Positions 41,358-52,191 of a stretch of DNA of 64,000 bases are shown one piece after another (positions within the stretch are counted from its first letter, which is position 1; the number at the start of each line of letters is the position of its first letter). A model generated the notes under the pieces. The model was given only the letters and a program-made list of their open reading frames with translations, made no database searches and was not told where the DNA came from. The DNA is from Bathynomus jamesi (Eukaryota; Arthropoda; Malacostraca; Isopoda; Cirolanidae). Made by a program: the position numbers and the translations under genes. Location: NCBI GenBank assembly GCA_023014485.1, contig JAJOZX010008848.1, positions 124,200 through 188,199 on the forward strand, given 5' to 3'.

Positions 41358-42478
41358 TTATAATATTACCTTTATTATTACATCTGTTGCATTTATATTT
41401 ATTTCCACATTTATTACTTCCATTATTACATTTACTAAAGGCGAGTAAGGAAACATTCCAATCCAGAGACATTTAAGAAATTCACACTTAGGTTCAAATA
41501 CGTTCCCACGACTCCGTAAGGGATTTTTGACCAAGAATCTCATTAAAGGGTCTAACTTATAAGTACCTTCGCACAAATTAAAATTATCTACTTTTTCTAT
41601 ACACACAGATTCTATTATTTTTCTTTTGACATAATTATTACATTTATAAAGTACCTTACTTGATTCCCAATCTATAGCATGATTATTTTGGCTGGCGTGA
41701 TAAAAAATGGCATTATTAGTATTACAACTTCTGAAGGCATATTTGTGTTCTTTAATACGGGTTTCAATATTTTTCGTTTCTCCCACGTATACTAAATCAC
41801 AACTTTTACAGGGAATGCTGTAGACACAGGCTTGTTCCTCTTTTGCCATGTTATTCCTAACCAATTTACTTTTCACGGCAGACGAATATTTGAATGCCAA
41901 AGCAAACTTAAAATCTTTCGTCAACGGTTTTACTCTTTCTAAGCCGGCAATGTAAGGCAAACTCACATATTGTTTTTGGTTAACTGAAGGTTCCCGAGGG
42001 GCATAAAAAGATTTTCTGGCTTTAAAATACGCCTTTCTGATAAACCACTCAGGATATTTTAAATCCTTAAAAATTTTCCAAATCTTTGAATTTTCCGGGT
42101 CCAGCAAATGTGGGCTACAAATCCTGAGTGCTCTTAGAAACATGGAAGAAATAATTGAGCTTTTAACCCCTTCATCATGATATGAAAAATAATGAATGTA
42201 CGAATTACAATGAGTAGGTTTTCTATAAACCGTGAAATTGGGCTTTCCGCTTTCGTTAATGACCAAAACATCTAGAAAAGGTAATTGTTTGTCGTTCTCC
42301 CATTCATATTTAAATTTAATAGAGGGAACAAGATTATTTAATGACTGAAAGAAAGTGTCAAAGTTGTTCCAGTGGTCAGGCCAAAATGAGAAAATATCAT
42401 CTACATAACGAAACCAAATTAGATTCCTGGGACATATTGTTTGCAACAATTCCGACTCATAGTATTCCATGTATAATG
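41358..42478 (-). pseudogene. Penelope-like reverse transcriptase and GIY-YIG endonuclease
   Basis: Open frame of about 370 codons. RT part: TLYMEYYESELLQTICPRN, WFRYVDDIFSFW (YVDD box), KQLPFLDVLVINESGKPNF and YRKPTHCNSYIHYFSYH. Endonuclease part: CVYSIPCKSCDLVYVGETKN, the GIY-YIG signature in its VYSI...YVGET form, followed by IETRIKEHKYAF and a conserved E in IIESVCIEK. This RT plus GIY-YIG order is diagnostic of Penelope-like elements. The frame is open from 42527, but codons upstream of 42478 come from the nested transposon. A telomerase-like RT core is implied by family. Confidence 0.92.
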
Positions 42479-42907
42479 TACAGGAATACCTCGGATAAGA
42501 CGGTTTCAAACAGGACGGATTTCGCAATAAGACGGATTGAATATTATAATATAAAATTAATTAGTTAATGTAATATTTAAGATATTTATAAAAGGAATGT
42601 CAGTGCGACGATATATTAAGTTTCAAACAACCCGCGCGTGGTCTATACTACAAGTTTTTGGAAAAATTATAACATCAGAAATGTTATAGAAAACATCAAT
42701 CAAGCGTGGCTTGAAGTCACTGTGAGTAATATGTGAGCAGTGTGGAAAAATATTCTACCACATTGTGCAACTGATTTTCGTGGTTTCGAAAATCACATTG
42801 CAGGAGTTGCAACCGACATTGTTAGCATTGGGAAGGATCTTGGATTCGAAAATGTTGATGCACCAAATGTTATCGAGTGCATTGAATCGCATTCAAAAGA
42901 TCTAGAC

Positions 42908-43100
42908 CAGTGGTTCTTAACCAGGGGGCGCGTGCCCCCCTAGAAACAGGAATTTCTCTAATTGTATTTGTTATTCTCTTAACGAGAGCATGGGCTAATA
43001 TTGAGAAGTTATTGAGAATGTTATTTTGATTGAAGGGGGGCGTGGAGGGAAGGACCAATTCCTAGACGGGGCATGGTAGTAAAAAGGTTAAGAACCACTG
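42908..43100. mobile_element. hAT MITE A (193 bp)
   Basis: Ends cagtggttcttaacc and ggttaagaaccactg are perfect 15-bp inverted repeats. Flanked by the 8-bp duplication atctagac (42900-42907 and 43101-43108). Confidence 0.95.
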
Positions 43101-43108
43101 ATCTAGAC

Positions 43109-43283
43109 CAGTGTTTCCCAACCGGGGGCCATGGCACATTTGAAGGGGGCCACAGGAAAATGTTATTTTGTAAAATAGAGTTAAATCTGCATATTACCTA
43201 CTGAAAATAATGCTTATGGGGGCCACAGGAAAAAATAAGGTTCCTAAGGGGGGCCATAAGCCAAAACCGGTTGGGAACCACTG
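43109..43283. mobile_element. hAT MITE B (175 bp)
   Basis: Ends cagtgtttcccaaccggggg and ggttgggaaccactg. Flanked by atctagac (43101-43108 and 43284-43291), sharing the middle target copy with MITE A. A second copy of exactly 175 bp lies in opposite orientation at 57763-57937. Confidence 0.95.
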
Positions 43284-44081
43284 ATCTAGACAATGAAACT
43301 CTAATCAATCTAGAACAACAACGAGTTTATGAAGAAGAAGAAGCGAAAGAGGAAGATGCAGAAGCAGAAGACGTTCCTACAAAAGAATTTTCAACTGGTG
43401 ATCTTGCATTCTTATTGTTTTATTTCACATTTAAACATGTTAAATCATTATAATTATCGAAAATAATCATCCAAAAACGTAATTTAAAATGTCTTGGAAC
43501 GACCTACAGTATTTCCCATTAAAACATGCCTCGAACAGGGTGGTTTCAAACAGTGCGGCATGTCGGCGGAACGAATTAACCGTCTTATCCGAGGTATTCC
43601 TGTACTCAGTATTGGGGATAAAGGAGACCCCATTCCCATACCAAAATGTTGATTAAAATTTGAGAGTACATTCAGTACCGGTATCTTTAATCCAGTGGAT
43701 ATGGTGTAATAATTATAATAATACTTTCAGTACTTTTAGGAATTTAAAAACTGTTTAAAGTCACCCCCTGTACTTTCCCCCACCACTATTTGGAGCCACC
43801 TTATTTTATGATATTAACACATTTGTGCATCAAGACTGGGGAATTTTAATTATTATTATTATTAATATATGTATATAGGTATACAGGGTGGTGCAAAAGT
43901 TGCACATCAGGAATTTTCAGTGTTTATTATAATACAGGTATCCCTCATTTAATGATTGGGTTACGTTCCTGAAAAATTGATTAAGTGAATGATTGCTAAA
44001 CAAGGATGTTATAACATGGTTCATTGGGGATACATTCCTACGTGGTGCTTGTGGACAGTGAGGCTGGAGGACTGAATGTTG

Positions 44082-44760
44082 TTAAGGCAGGTCACACTCT
44101 CTGTCTCTCACTCTCAGGGTGGACAGCATTGTAGGTCTGGCCCTGAAGACAATGAACCCTGAGGTAGAAGATGTTGGCTCTGTCTTGGTTTTGAAGAAGC
44201 TTGTGATGGTTGCCTGGCATGCTGCTGCTGCCTTTGCATAGTACATTTTGTGGTAACAGCGGATGCCCTGCTCCACGATGCGCACAGCCTCAGCACTCCT
44301 GTTGGGGTTGGAATCATTCTTTACCAACTTGGTAAGGCAGTCATCAAACTGCGCAATAATGTCACGCAGAAGGGGGAGAGTAAGCAATTTGGGTGGCTCA
44401 TGTGGTTCCACCTCAGACTCCTCCAGTGCTTGCTGCTGCTGCATCAGGGTGAGATGATCCTTTACAGCTTGAAACCAGGGGCAGTCTTCTCCTTGGCAAG
44501 GAAGGTCCTGGAGGGTATCTTCTTCCAAAACAGCCTGTTTCAACAGCCTGTTTCATCAAAGTTGATGACTTGCTTGGGGCTGTATCCTCCCTCCTCAACC
44601 CTCACCTTCAGGAGTTTAGGGAAGGCACAAGCAATGGCCTCATCTGCACTTGTCGCCTCACCCATGAGGTGGAGGCTGTGGAGATTAGCCCACCCTTTAA
44701 AGTACTTGAACCACCTGCACTGGCCTTGAAGTTCTTGACAGTCCCAGCAGTCCTCTCAGG
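44082..44760 (-). pseudogene. Tigger transposase remainder with deleted DDE core
   Basis: The region 44760-44540 reads in changing frames through a degraded NFKASAGG...LKGW and VEEGGYSPKQVINFDETG, the first catalytic D block. It then jumps after GFKxVKDHLTLM to a C-terminal tail (44440-44082: LLRDIIAQFDDCLTKLV, SAEAVRIVEQGIRCYHKM, ATITSFFKTKT). The second and third catalytic aspartates are in the deleted part. The open frame itself runs from 44543 to 44082. Confidence 0.8.
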
Positions 44761-45160
44761 GTCCAAGTCTTTCCACAGGTCCTCCCACAGACTCGCACTG
44801 TCTCACAGCCTTGGCCATAATGATGGTGGTAGAGAGAGGCATGCAGCGCTGAATTTGATCCTTGATCCAGATCTGGAGTAGCTTCTTCTTGTTCTCCATC
44901 ACTGGATCATGTGCCCTAGTTATCCTTGTGGCAATGTTAGAAGTCACATTTTCCGTCAAGACCTTCAACTCAGGAGCCTTCTTGATGATGGTTGAGACAG
45001 TCAACTGGGCTAGGCCAAGCGCGCTCGTGATGGAGTTTGCCCCTTCACCACTCTCACAGCGCTTAATAATGTCCAGCTTAACCTCCAAAGTCAAGGACTT
45101 AAGAGAGAGCTTAGCCTTACTCAGTGATGCAGGGGAAGCAGCCACATGCTTACTAGTCAT
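44756..45160 (-). pseudogene. Tigger transposase N-terminal DNA-binding region
   Basis: From MTSKHVAASPASLSKAKLSL, then KSLTLEVKLDIIKRCESGEG and ANSITSALGLAQLTVSTIIK, the psq/CENP-B N-terminal helix-turn-helix of Tigger (TIGD1-like) proteins. The second CENP-B-type domain begins (RAHDPVMENKKKLLQIWIKD, MPLSTTIIMAKA) but then a frame break occurs at about 44770. Start chosen at 45160 because the TIGD1-like N-terminus begins there; an in-frame ATG six bases upstream is also possible. Confidence 0.85.
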
Positions 45161-45699
45161 TTTCAATGTTCACAGTCGTTTAACACGGTCTAAATTAGCA
45201 CCAAACAGTCTGCACAATGTTGCTTTGCACTCCACAAAGGTGGCAAATAACACAATGATCACAATCGTGTGCAATCTTACACAATGATGCAGAGCAATGC
45301 AGAAGCATGAGTGACTCAAAACACTGGCAGGGCAAGAAAGAAGTGCAGGGGGTGGTTGCTTCAGGACGCTCAGGTCAGGAAAGCTGCGCAGAAGAGGATA
45401 AATCCATTTCTGCGCATGGTGGCCATTTTGATTAGATAAATGAAGTTAGAGATGTGTCTGTGGAGTACTGTACCAGAAACCAAACTTTGCCCATCATAGC
45501 AATTGCTAAACCAAATTTTGGCCAATCATTGTACGAGAAAAGGTGTTAATAAAAATAGATCACTAAAGTGAGTGATTGTTGAGTGAATGATTGTTAAATG
45601 AGGAATTCCTGTATATTTTCTTTTAGGTAGGGGATAGCTGTGAAATTATTAATGGATGAGAGGGTGAGTTTGATTTCAGTGCATGGAGTACCAGTACCA

Positions 45700-45769
45700 G
45701 GTACTACAAATTGATGAATTGGTAGGTACAGAATTTAAATTCTGTGCTGATTCATCAATTTGTTGTACC
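45700..45769. repeat. Internal palindrome of the left TIR
   Basis: ggtactacaaattgatgaat ... attcatcaatttgttgtacc around the symmetric core acagaatttaaattctgt. The same structure is in the right TIR at 46461-46526. Confidence 0.85.
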
Positions 45770-46087
45770 TGGTATTCCATACATTACACAGGCCTGCAAA
45801 TGAGAACTTTGTAAGAGTTGTTTTCTTACTAATAACTGACTTTATATAATTCAACTATGCTGATTTTGAATAAGGTGTCCATTTTTTTCTATCTCACAAG
45901 GATTTTCTGTAAACTGGAAGGGAAAAAACAACAAAAATAAATAAATAAATATTATTTATTTCAATATACATTAGGTACCTATTTTGCTTTGTTATACTAA
46001 TTACAAATGCAAACAACTTTAAAAAGAAAGAAGACTATTAATGTCAATTACATATTCATCTTTATTTGTCCTGATTTTTCTTGTGAG

Positions 46088-46275
46088 AGCTATGTGCACC
46101 TTTTGGTCTCGAATGTATGTGCTGTTCCTTTTCTTTTATGTAATAATTCTGGAGTATCCCATTTCAACATCCAGCAGTAATCAGCCATCATGCTGATGTC
46201 CCACCTTTCTTGATGTCTCTTCTCCATTTCTTTGATGTCTTGGTGAAACCAAGCATTTATAGGCAGTAGTTTTTA
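46088..46275 (-). pseudogene. Conserved transposon-associated peptide (MMADYCW)
   Basis: Minus strand: INAWFHQDIKEMEKRHQERW, DISMMADYCWMLKWDTPELL and HKRKGTAHTF, ending at a stop. I recall a similar 'MMxDYCWxLxRDxP...RK' ending from uncharacterised arthropod proteins, but cannot name the family. It is the only coding trace inside the long-TIR element and probably the C-terminus of its product. Confidence 0.5.
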
Positions 46276-46460
46276 ATCAAAATTTAATGAAAATTACTTA
46301 CATATGTAATATGAAATATAACATTTTGTGAAATCTGTACGTGATGGCAAAAAATGAATATTATTTTCGGAATCAGTGTGCAAAAATTACTATGTAAGTG
46401 ATAAAATATTTTGAACAACAAAACCATTGCAGGCCTGTGTTATTAATGCATGGAATACCA

Positions 46461-46526
46461 GGTACTACAAATTGATGAATCGGTACAGAATTTAAATTCT
46501 GTTCTGATTCATCAATTTGTTGTACC
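46461..46526. repeat. Internal palindrome of the right TIR
   Basis: Mirror copy of 45700-45769, arms about 33 bp with three mismatches. Confidence 0.85.
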
Positions 46527-46649
46527 ATTAAAACCAGGCTCACCCTCTTGTCTATTGTTAATTTCACAGCCATCCCCTACCTAAAAGAAAAAAATATAAT
46601 CAACACTGATAATTCCTATGATGCATGACTTTTGTGCCACCCTGTATGT

Positions 46650-48440
46650 ATGTGTGTGTATGTATTAGTGGTTTACCAATTACTCAGCATTGGCAGAATT
46701 GGCCAGTTTTTTAGTATTGGCATCAGTCAAATTTAGTTAATTCTCTTACTGGTTCTTTGAAATTTTGATTACAAAGAAACTATGTCATAGGAAATTGAAC
46801 ATACAGAAAAGCACTATTTATAATAATTTCAAAGTGTAATTGTACAAAATACATTTTCCATTCATGAAACATGCAAAGTTAAGTTACCCATAAATTTACT
46901 TTTTCTCTAACTAGCTGAAATCTAAATTTTATAAAATATTGTAATTCCCTACTCTATATTAATAATAATTCTATATTAAGTTGTACTTTATATATAATTT
47001 TTATATTAAACCATCCTATTATGTTAACTTTATTTTAAATATTTTAATAATTTTATAAACACACTGTATATTCATTTTTTTTATTTAAATAGGCCACCAA
47101 GCCCTTGAAGTTTTAATGAAAAATTTTGTTTACATTGTTGAAGAAAGAAAATATGTTCAACATGAGGAAAACCAATTACTTTAAATATTGGTATTCAATT
47201 AATGAAACTAAATAAAATTATTTTATCATTTTACTCAGTAATAAAACTATTTACCATCGCTTTAGCTACAGTATATGAATAACAAATTCTTGTACTCTCT
47301 ATTGTGGAGTGAGCTAAAGAAAAGCATTTAAACAAATTTGAAATTTAAAAATTATGAAAATTGAAAGTTTTCACATTAAATTAGTAAAATTTATGAAGGG
47401 AATTGATTTTTTAAAATTGAGGCAGTTTTTATGGAATTGGTATTGCTGTCAGCTAAATTTTGGAATTGGTACATCAATATATATATATAAATTTTTTTTA
47501 TTTGAGCAGTCAAATTATATGCGCTGATTGATTATGTACCATAAAGTTTTATCAAAACTTGAAGACCACCATGCAGCAATGATCATTGCAGGAAACTGTT
47601 GGCAGGTTTACCAGGTAGCTATTGGTCTTTTTATTTTTAAAAATTATGATAGCTGTCAGTAAATTATGAAAAAAAAGAATCTAGAAAATTAAACTATGTA
47701 TGATAGTCTCAGTTGGTAACTTCAAAAACTACTACTATTTTTAAATTTTGAGAAAATTTGTATGAATGTTATTTTCACAGTTCAAATTTTAAAATTCAGG
47801 CCATTATATTTTGGAATTTGACTTTCAGCATCATTTCAAGTACCAGTAGTTGATATTTTGGCTACAAATTCAAAATAATTTGAAAAGCAGGTTTCCTTAT
47901 ATGAAGTTTTAAAAAAATTTCTGCTCAGCCCAAAACATCCTATTCTGGCACAAAGAGAACTCATCCATCCACAAGGATGCGAGAAACCATACTTTCCCAC
48001 ACCTATGCAGTCTCATCATGGTATTATGACCTATTGGAGGATATTATTTATAGTGATTTATCATTTAGAGACAAATTTCTATGATGAGTAGTTTATCTGG
48101 GTTTAGATTTAATTTGCAAACTTTTTTACCTCGTTACTGTATTTCACTACGCGTAATGGTTATGTAATACTATAGACACAGTACGGTATTCAGAGGTTGA
48201 TAAGAGATGCATTAAAGCGATGGTTTTAGATTCATATTGTGAAGTGCAAAGTATTGTGTATTTTATTACTTATTATAATAATGAGCAACAAAATTCAGAC
48301 TTAAAAAAAAATTGTAAATTAAAAGAAGAATGTGAGTAAAGTTGTAAATGTTGAAGATTTAAAGACTTTATTTTCTTTGAACCAAACTTTTAAAATTAAA
48401 TTTAGTTTTTTAATTCAGTATACAGTATAGTTTATTTAGG
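46650..48440. other. AT-rich sequence without a supported gene
   Basis: Nothing recognised on either strand in about 1.8 kb. Confidence 0.5.
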
Positions 48441-48448
48441 GCTAAATG

Positions 48449-50696
48449 TAGGGATGGGAAATAACCAAAAAGTGTAAAACTGGTTTTCACCATCACTATA
48501 TTCTTAAAGCTGTTTTTTACCAGTTTTCACTGATGGGATTCTGTATGCTTTTTAGGGAGGTAAATGATCAAAATATTAAACAGAAATAAGGTTTTAATTG
48601 ATTCAATCGAGTATGTGTAACATTTGAATTAAAAAGTTTATTATCAAACTTGATTTTTGAAATAACACTCTAGAAAACAAAGAGCATTAAGTGTCTGATC
48701 TGACATTCTTGATTGAATCTTTGTGACGAATAAACCAGCAGCTGAAAATACTCTCTCTGACTCTACGCTGGTGGCTTTTATTGTAAGCAACGCCTCATAC
48801 ATTCGATCCAAATTTTCGCTTCTATTCAAAGTAGCTTCAAAATATTTGAATTCATTGTTTACATCAAAGGTCTCGGAAGAATCTTTCTTAGGTTTCATTT
48901 TCAGTTTGTTCATCTCATACATGTACTCGTTCATAAATTGATCGTCATCATTTACTTCATGACCTGAACCGCATTGTGAATCTTCAAGTTTCAAAGCAAT
49001 TGATTGGACTTGGTCGTCTGTTTCTGAAATCTGGCAAGCTTCTGCAAAAAGCCTCTTAAATGTATGATCTCGATGAGTAGCGATCAATGAGACACTGATG
49101 TAGCTCAAAAGCTAAAGGATTGTTTTTGCTTTCAAATTTATCCAAAATGAACTTCATGGAAGATTCAGCTTTGAGCAAATTTGCATCTTCGAAACAGAAT
49201 CCCTTCAAAACAATTTCCAGTGGATGAAGCGTGTCAAAGAGGCTCTTTAGAGCATTCCATTCTTCATCTGAAATTGTCTCTGTTGAGCGTATCACTCTGA
49301 GGGCCTTTGGAATGCAATTTTTTAATTTCAAAAATCTTTCTATCATGGCCAAAAGACTGTTCCACCTCATTCTACAGTCAAGGATAAGCTTCATTTCCTT
49401 TCCATTAAATTCATCTTTGACAAAATCCTTCAATCTCTCATTTTTCAAAGGAGACTTTCGAAATATGCAGCAGATTTTTCTCACCTTATTTATTACTTTA
49501 AGTAATCTTCTCAAAGTTTTGGTAGAACAATTACGTCATCTATGACACTCAAAAATTGTATCAGTGCATAAAATTTCACACTCATCTTTGCTTAACTCAT
49601 GTGCAGAGTGTTCATCTTCAGGGATAGGGTCACTTTCCCCTTCAACTGAATTTTCAGCAGTTTTTGAATGAAAGATATCTGAAATGGCAAGATGTATAGC
49701 ATATGCAATGCATTACTGGTGATCAAGTACTATTTCTCTTCCAAATTTGACCATTACTGAGGCACTGTCAGTGGTGCAACCCATGATATGCTTATCTAGG
49801 TCCAAGCCAAAGTCTTCCAATCTTTTCCTAATGATTGCAATAGTTTTGGTGCTATCAAGAGAACCATTTATTTTCATGAGACCAAGAGACCAATGTTGAT
49901 TTTCATCATGAACTTTAATATTAATATAGCTTTGGTTTTGCAAAGATGTATACTCATCCATAGTTAATGAATAGCAGATTCCTTGTCTCACCTGATTCTT
50001 GAAGTAGTTGACCAATTCATGTTCTTTTTCTCATAAAAACTAAGCACCATTTTTCTGACACCATTATGGGAAGTTGGATGAGGCTTGTTGTATTTTATCT
50101 TTCTTAGGCTTTCTTGAATGAATTCACTTTTAGCAATTGATTGGAAACTCAGTCCATCTACACACGCAAGTTTCGAAATTTCCTCTTCTATGGACTTTTT
50201 TTTGCACAAACTCTTCCACTGTTCTTTTTTTCTTCAATGGCTGATTAATCTGGTTGATGTTTATGCCATGAATATTTTTCATGTGGGAAACTTGAAGTAG
50301 AACCTCCACAACACTTTAAAACTTTGTGACATGTCATACACTCTGCTTCTTCTTTATTCTTACGAGTGAAATGATACCAAGCATTTGATTTCTTTGACAT
50401 GATGGAGTATTAAATCTTAGAATCTTAACTGATCAATGTGCAATCATCCACATAACATTCAAGACTGAAGCATCAATTATTTACACTTATAAACAAACAA
50501 AAAATGATACAAAACGATGCAAAATGTAATTACTCTGTTTTTAAACATTTGGAAATGTTTGTTTCATAGAAAATGGACCAAAGTGATCGGAGACTTGCGC
50601 AAAAATGTGAAAACCAGTTCTTATCAGTTTTGGTGGTGATTAAAAATTTTCAGCACTGGTTAAAAACTGGTTTTTTAAAACCAGGTTCCATCTCTA
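48449..50696 (-). mobile_element. Near-complete BED-type hAT transposon
   Basis: 2248 bp with perfect 8-bp duplication gctaaatg (48441-48448, 50697-50704). Ends tagggatgggaaataacc and, reversed, tagagatggaacctggtt. Subterminal 'aaactggtttt / ccagtttt' motifs repeat near both ends. Encodes BED finger, RNase-H-like and dimerisation regions in order on the minus strand, in at least five frames. Confidence 0.92.
48644..50400 (-). pseudogene. hAT transposase (BED finger to dimerisation domain), multi-frameshift
   Basis: Order on the minus strand: BED-type zinc finger at 50400-50245 (MSKKSNAWYHFTRKNKEEAE, CMTCHKVLKC, then HxxxxxWHKH) and a linker at 50209-49988. Next is the catalytic part at 50015-49713 with SLTMDEYTSLQNQSYINIKV (first D) and HIMGCTTDSASVMVKFGREI (second D). 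The insertion domain follows at 49514-49056 (LILDCRMRWNSLLAMIERFL). The C-terminus is at 49108-48644 with TIKATSVESERVFSAAGLFV and SRMSDQTLNALCFLECYF. About 580 residues in total, a normal hAT length. Stops and frameshifts between blocks make it inactive. Confidence 0.88.
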
Positions 50697-50704
50697 GCTA
50701 AATG

Positions 50705-51539
50705 TAATGATGGGGTTTTTTAACCTCCTTCGTAACATCTAAGGTCATCTGATGGAGGTGATCTACAGCTTTGTATGAAATCTGACCCATGGGTCAGTAC
50801 CTAATCCAAATGCAAAGGACAATCTCCCATCCAACTACTACCTAAACCCCAATGTCACTTAACTTTGCTGACTGATGGGAAGTGGTACTATGACACTGGC
50901 CATGATGTAGCCCTTATTTAGGCTTATGATCTTGGAATATATACAGTAATAAACAGGAAGGGTTTTACTACATAACTGAAAATGTAGGTACCCTGCTGGT
51001 ATAGCTACTTTAATTTTAATAATAAAGTACTACAGTACTTATAAAAGTAGCATAGGCATAGACCTAATACATTGTGGTTGATCTAATTACAAATTTAGGG
51101 GAAAATGATTGCGTGTATTTTAATTTTTTAAGTTTGTTTATCATAAGTACGAGTATCTATATTCATGGTTGAGTGGGTATCCTGTATATTTTTCTCGTAG
51201 CTTGATTTGGAGGATCTGAATAGTATAGGTCAAAAGCTCGTGGCTCATGGCTTTGTTCCCTTAGTTCACTATCTTATAATTGAGAATATTTACTTTACTT
51301 TCTGCTTGGTTGTCAAATTATTGAAAAAAAAAGTGTCATTACATTGTCATACTATTTCATTCTTTCATAATCCTATATTGTAATAATATTAAGAATGAAG
51401 GTCGATAGCTATTATGGAAGCTGCTGGGTGGTCTGTGAATGCATTAAGAAAATTAAAATATTGTACAGTACCTATATGATAAAGAGAAATGTGTTAATTT
51501 TAGTATACAGTATTTCATTTCAGGGTAGAATTTTGCAAA
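50705..51539. other. Unannotated sequence
   Basis: No gene seen. 50710-50930 is less AT-rich (cctccttcgtaacatctaag and following) and could be another dispersed repeat, but I could not match it within the window. Confidence 0.4.
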
Positions 51540-51699
51540 ATATAAATTTCAAAATGGTTAATTATCATTAAAATATTCACAACATTATCGAAGTAGCTTA
51601 CATTACTTAAGTCGAAGCTTATATATTATTTCTCATTAATTGTATATATTTCTATCCTTAGTATGTGAACTGTCAGACTATGGTCTGCCAATAAACATT

Positions 51700-51800
51700 T
51701 TCATATATATATATATATACCATATATTTATTTTATTTATTTATTTTTTATTTTTATTTTTTATTTTTTTTTTTTTATTGGGGTTGTTATATATATATCA
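51700..51800. repeat. (TA)n and T-rich simple repeat
   Basis: Low-complexity tract inside the LINE 3' UTR, absent from the related copy at 60800-60930. Confidence 0.8.
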
Positions 51801-51861
51801 TTTATACAATTTACAAACTTTTTTTTATTCATGAAAGTGTCTAATTGTTCCTTAAAACTAT

Positions 51862-52053
51862 CTAAGGAGTTACTACAGTATTTATCACATCATATGGCAA
51901 TTCATTCAAAATATCTTCTACCACTCTGTGACTAAAGAAGTACATTATTTTCAAAGATGCAGTCTGTTTTCCAATTTTATGATGATGCTCTTGAGTTTTT
52001 CTGTCAGACTCCAATAAGAAAAACCCATTTACATTATCTAAATCCGAAAACAT
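51862..52053 (-). pseudogene. LINE RT C-terminus
   Basis: Peptide FSDLDNVNGFFLLESDRKTQ, then YFFSHRVVEDILNELPYDVI, equivalent to the FFTHRIVNSWNSLPVEVI block at 480-530. Confidence 0.75.
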
Positions 52054-52191
52054 TCTCGACTCTTCCTAACAGTTTCTCTCAAAATTAAAAGTATCCAATT
52101 CCTTCATTCTTTCGCTTTATTCTAACCTCCTTAAGCTAGGAATAAGTTTGGCTCCCCTATATTGCCCAGTGCCTACTGTCAAATGTATCTA

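Larger units (their letters stand above)
42740..43453 (+). pseudogene. Tigger-like transposase C-terminal tail
   Basis: Segment one (to 42907) reads MWKNILPHCATDFRGFENHI, then IVSIGKDLGFENVDAPNVIE and CIESHSKDLD. Segment two (43292 on) continues NETLINLEQQRVYEEEEAKE and DAEAEDVPTKEF. This matches the WKKxLP...DIVxLGKxLGLE...ELxxEHxxELxxEELxxLQxxQ tail of decapod Tigger-like proteins. The two hAT MITEs inserted between the two segments. The DDE domain is absent. Confidence 0.75.
42481..43602 (+). mobile_element. Tigger/pogo-like transposon nested in the Penelope-like RT
   Basis: 1122 bp with perfect 23-bp inverted ends (caggaatacctcggataaga / tcttatccgaggtattcctg) and TA duplication (42479-42480, 43603-43604). 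Codes for the C-terminal tail of a Tigger-like transposase on the plus strand, split by two hAT MITEs. Net length about 740 bp, so a deletion derivative. Confidence 0.92.
40700..43690 (-). mobile_element. Penelope-like element, interrupted
   Basis: Minus strand. RT palm motif MGMGSPLSPIL at about 43640-43607, then a nested transposon (42481-43602), then the rest of RT and GIY-YIG endonuclease (42478-41358). A 3' region follows with a tandemly repeated piece (41455-41660, 41095-41280, 40815-40985) and a terminal motif at 40740-40790 (reversed: ccgaggaggatgccagtggg, cgtcgaaactgtcgtgg) typical of Penelope-like terminal repeats. 5' part missing. Confidence 0.85.
43935..45611 (-). mobile_element. 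Tigger transposon (internally deleted)
   Basis: 1677 bp flanked by TA (43933-43934, 45612-45613). Ends caggtatccctcatttaatg and, reversed, caggaattcctcatttaaca. The transposase is on the minus strand with both N- and C-terminal parts but with most of the catalytic domain deleted. Parent type of the MITE at 40105-40514. Confidence 0.92.
43884..46644. mobile_element. Long-TIR DNA transposon, host of a Tigger element
   Basis: Ends cagggtggtgcaaaagttgc and, reversed, cagggtggcacaaaagtcat, flanked by TA. The inverted repeats extend about 220 bp on each side (43884-43932 plus 45614-45800 on the left, 46425-46644 on the right), each containing a 66-70-bp internal palindrome. The Tigger at 43935-45611 interrupts the left repeat. 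The interior codes on the minus strand for a conserved arthropod-transposon peptide (46088-46275). Superfamily uncertain; the TA target and CAGGGTG end suggest the Tc1/mariner-IS630 group. Confidence 0.75.

Noticed and set aside
41275..41472. Lysine-rich minus-strand frame
   Set aside because: Produced by a poly-T run in the Penelope-like 3' region.
44250..45287. Plus-strand frames of 100-159 codons
   Set aside because: Antisense shadows of the Tigger transposase on the minus strand.
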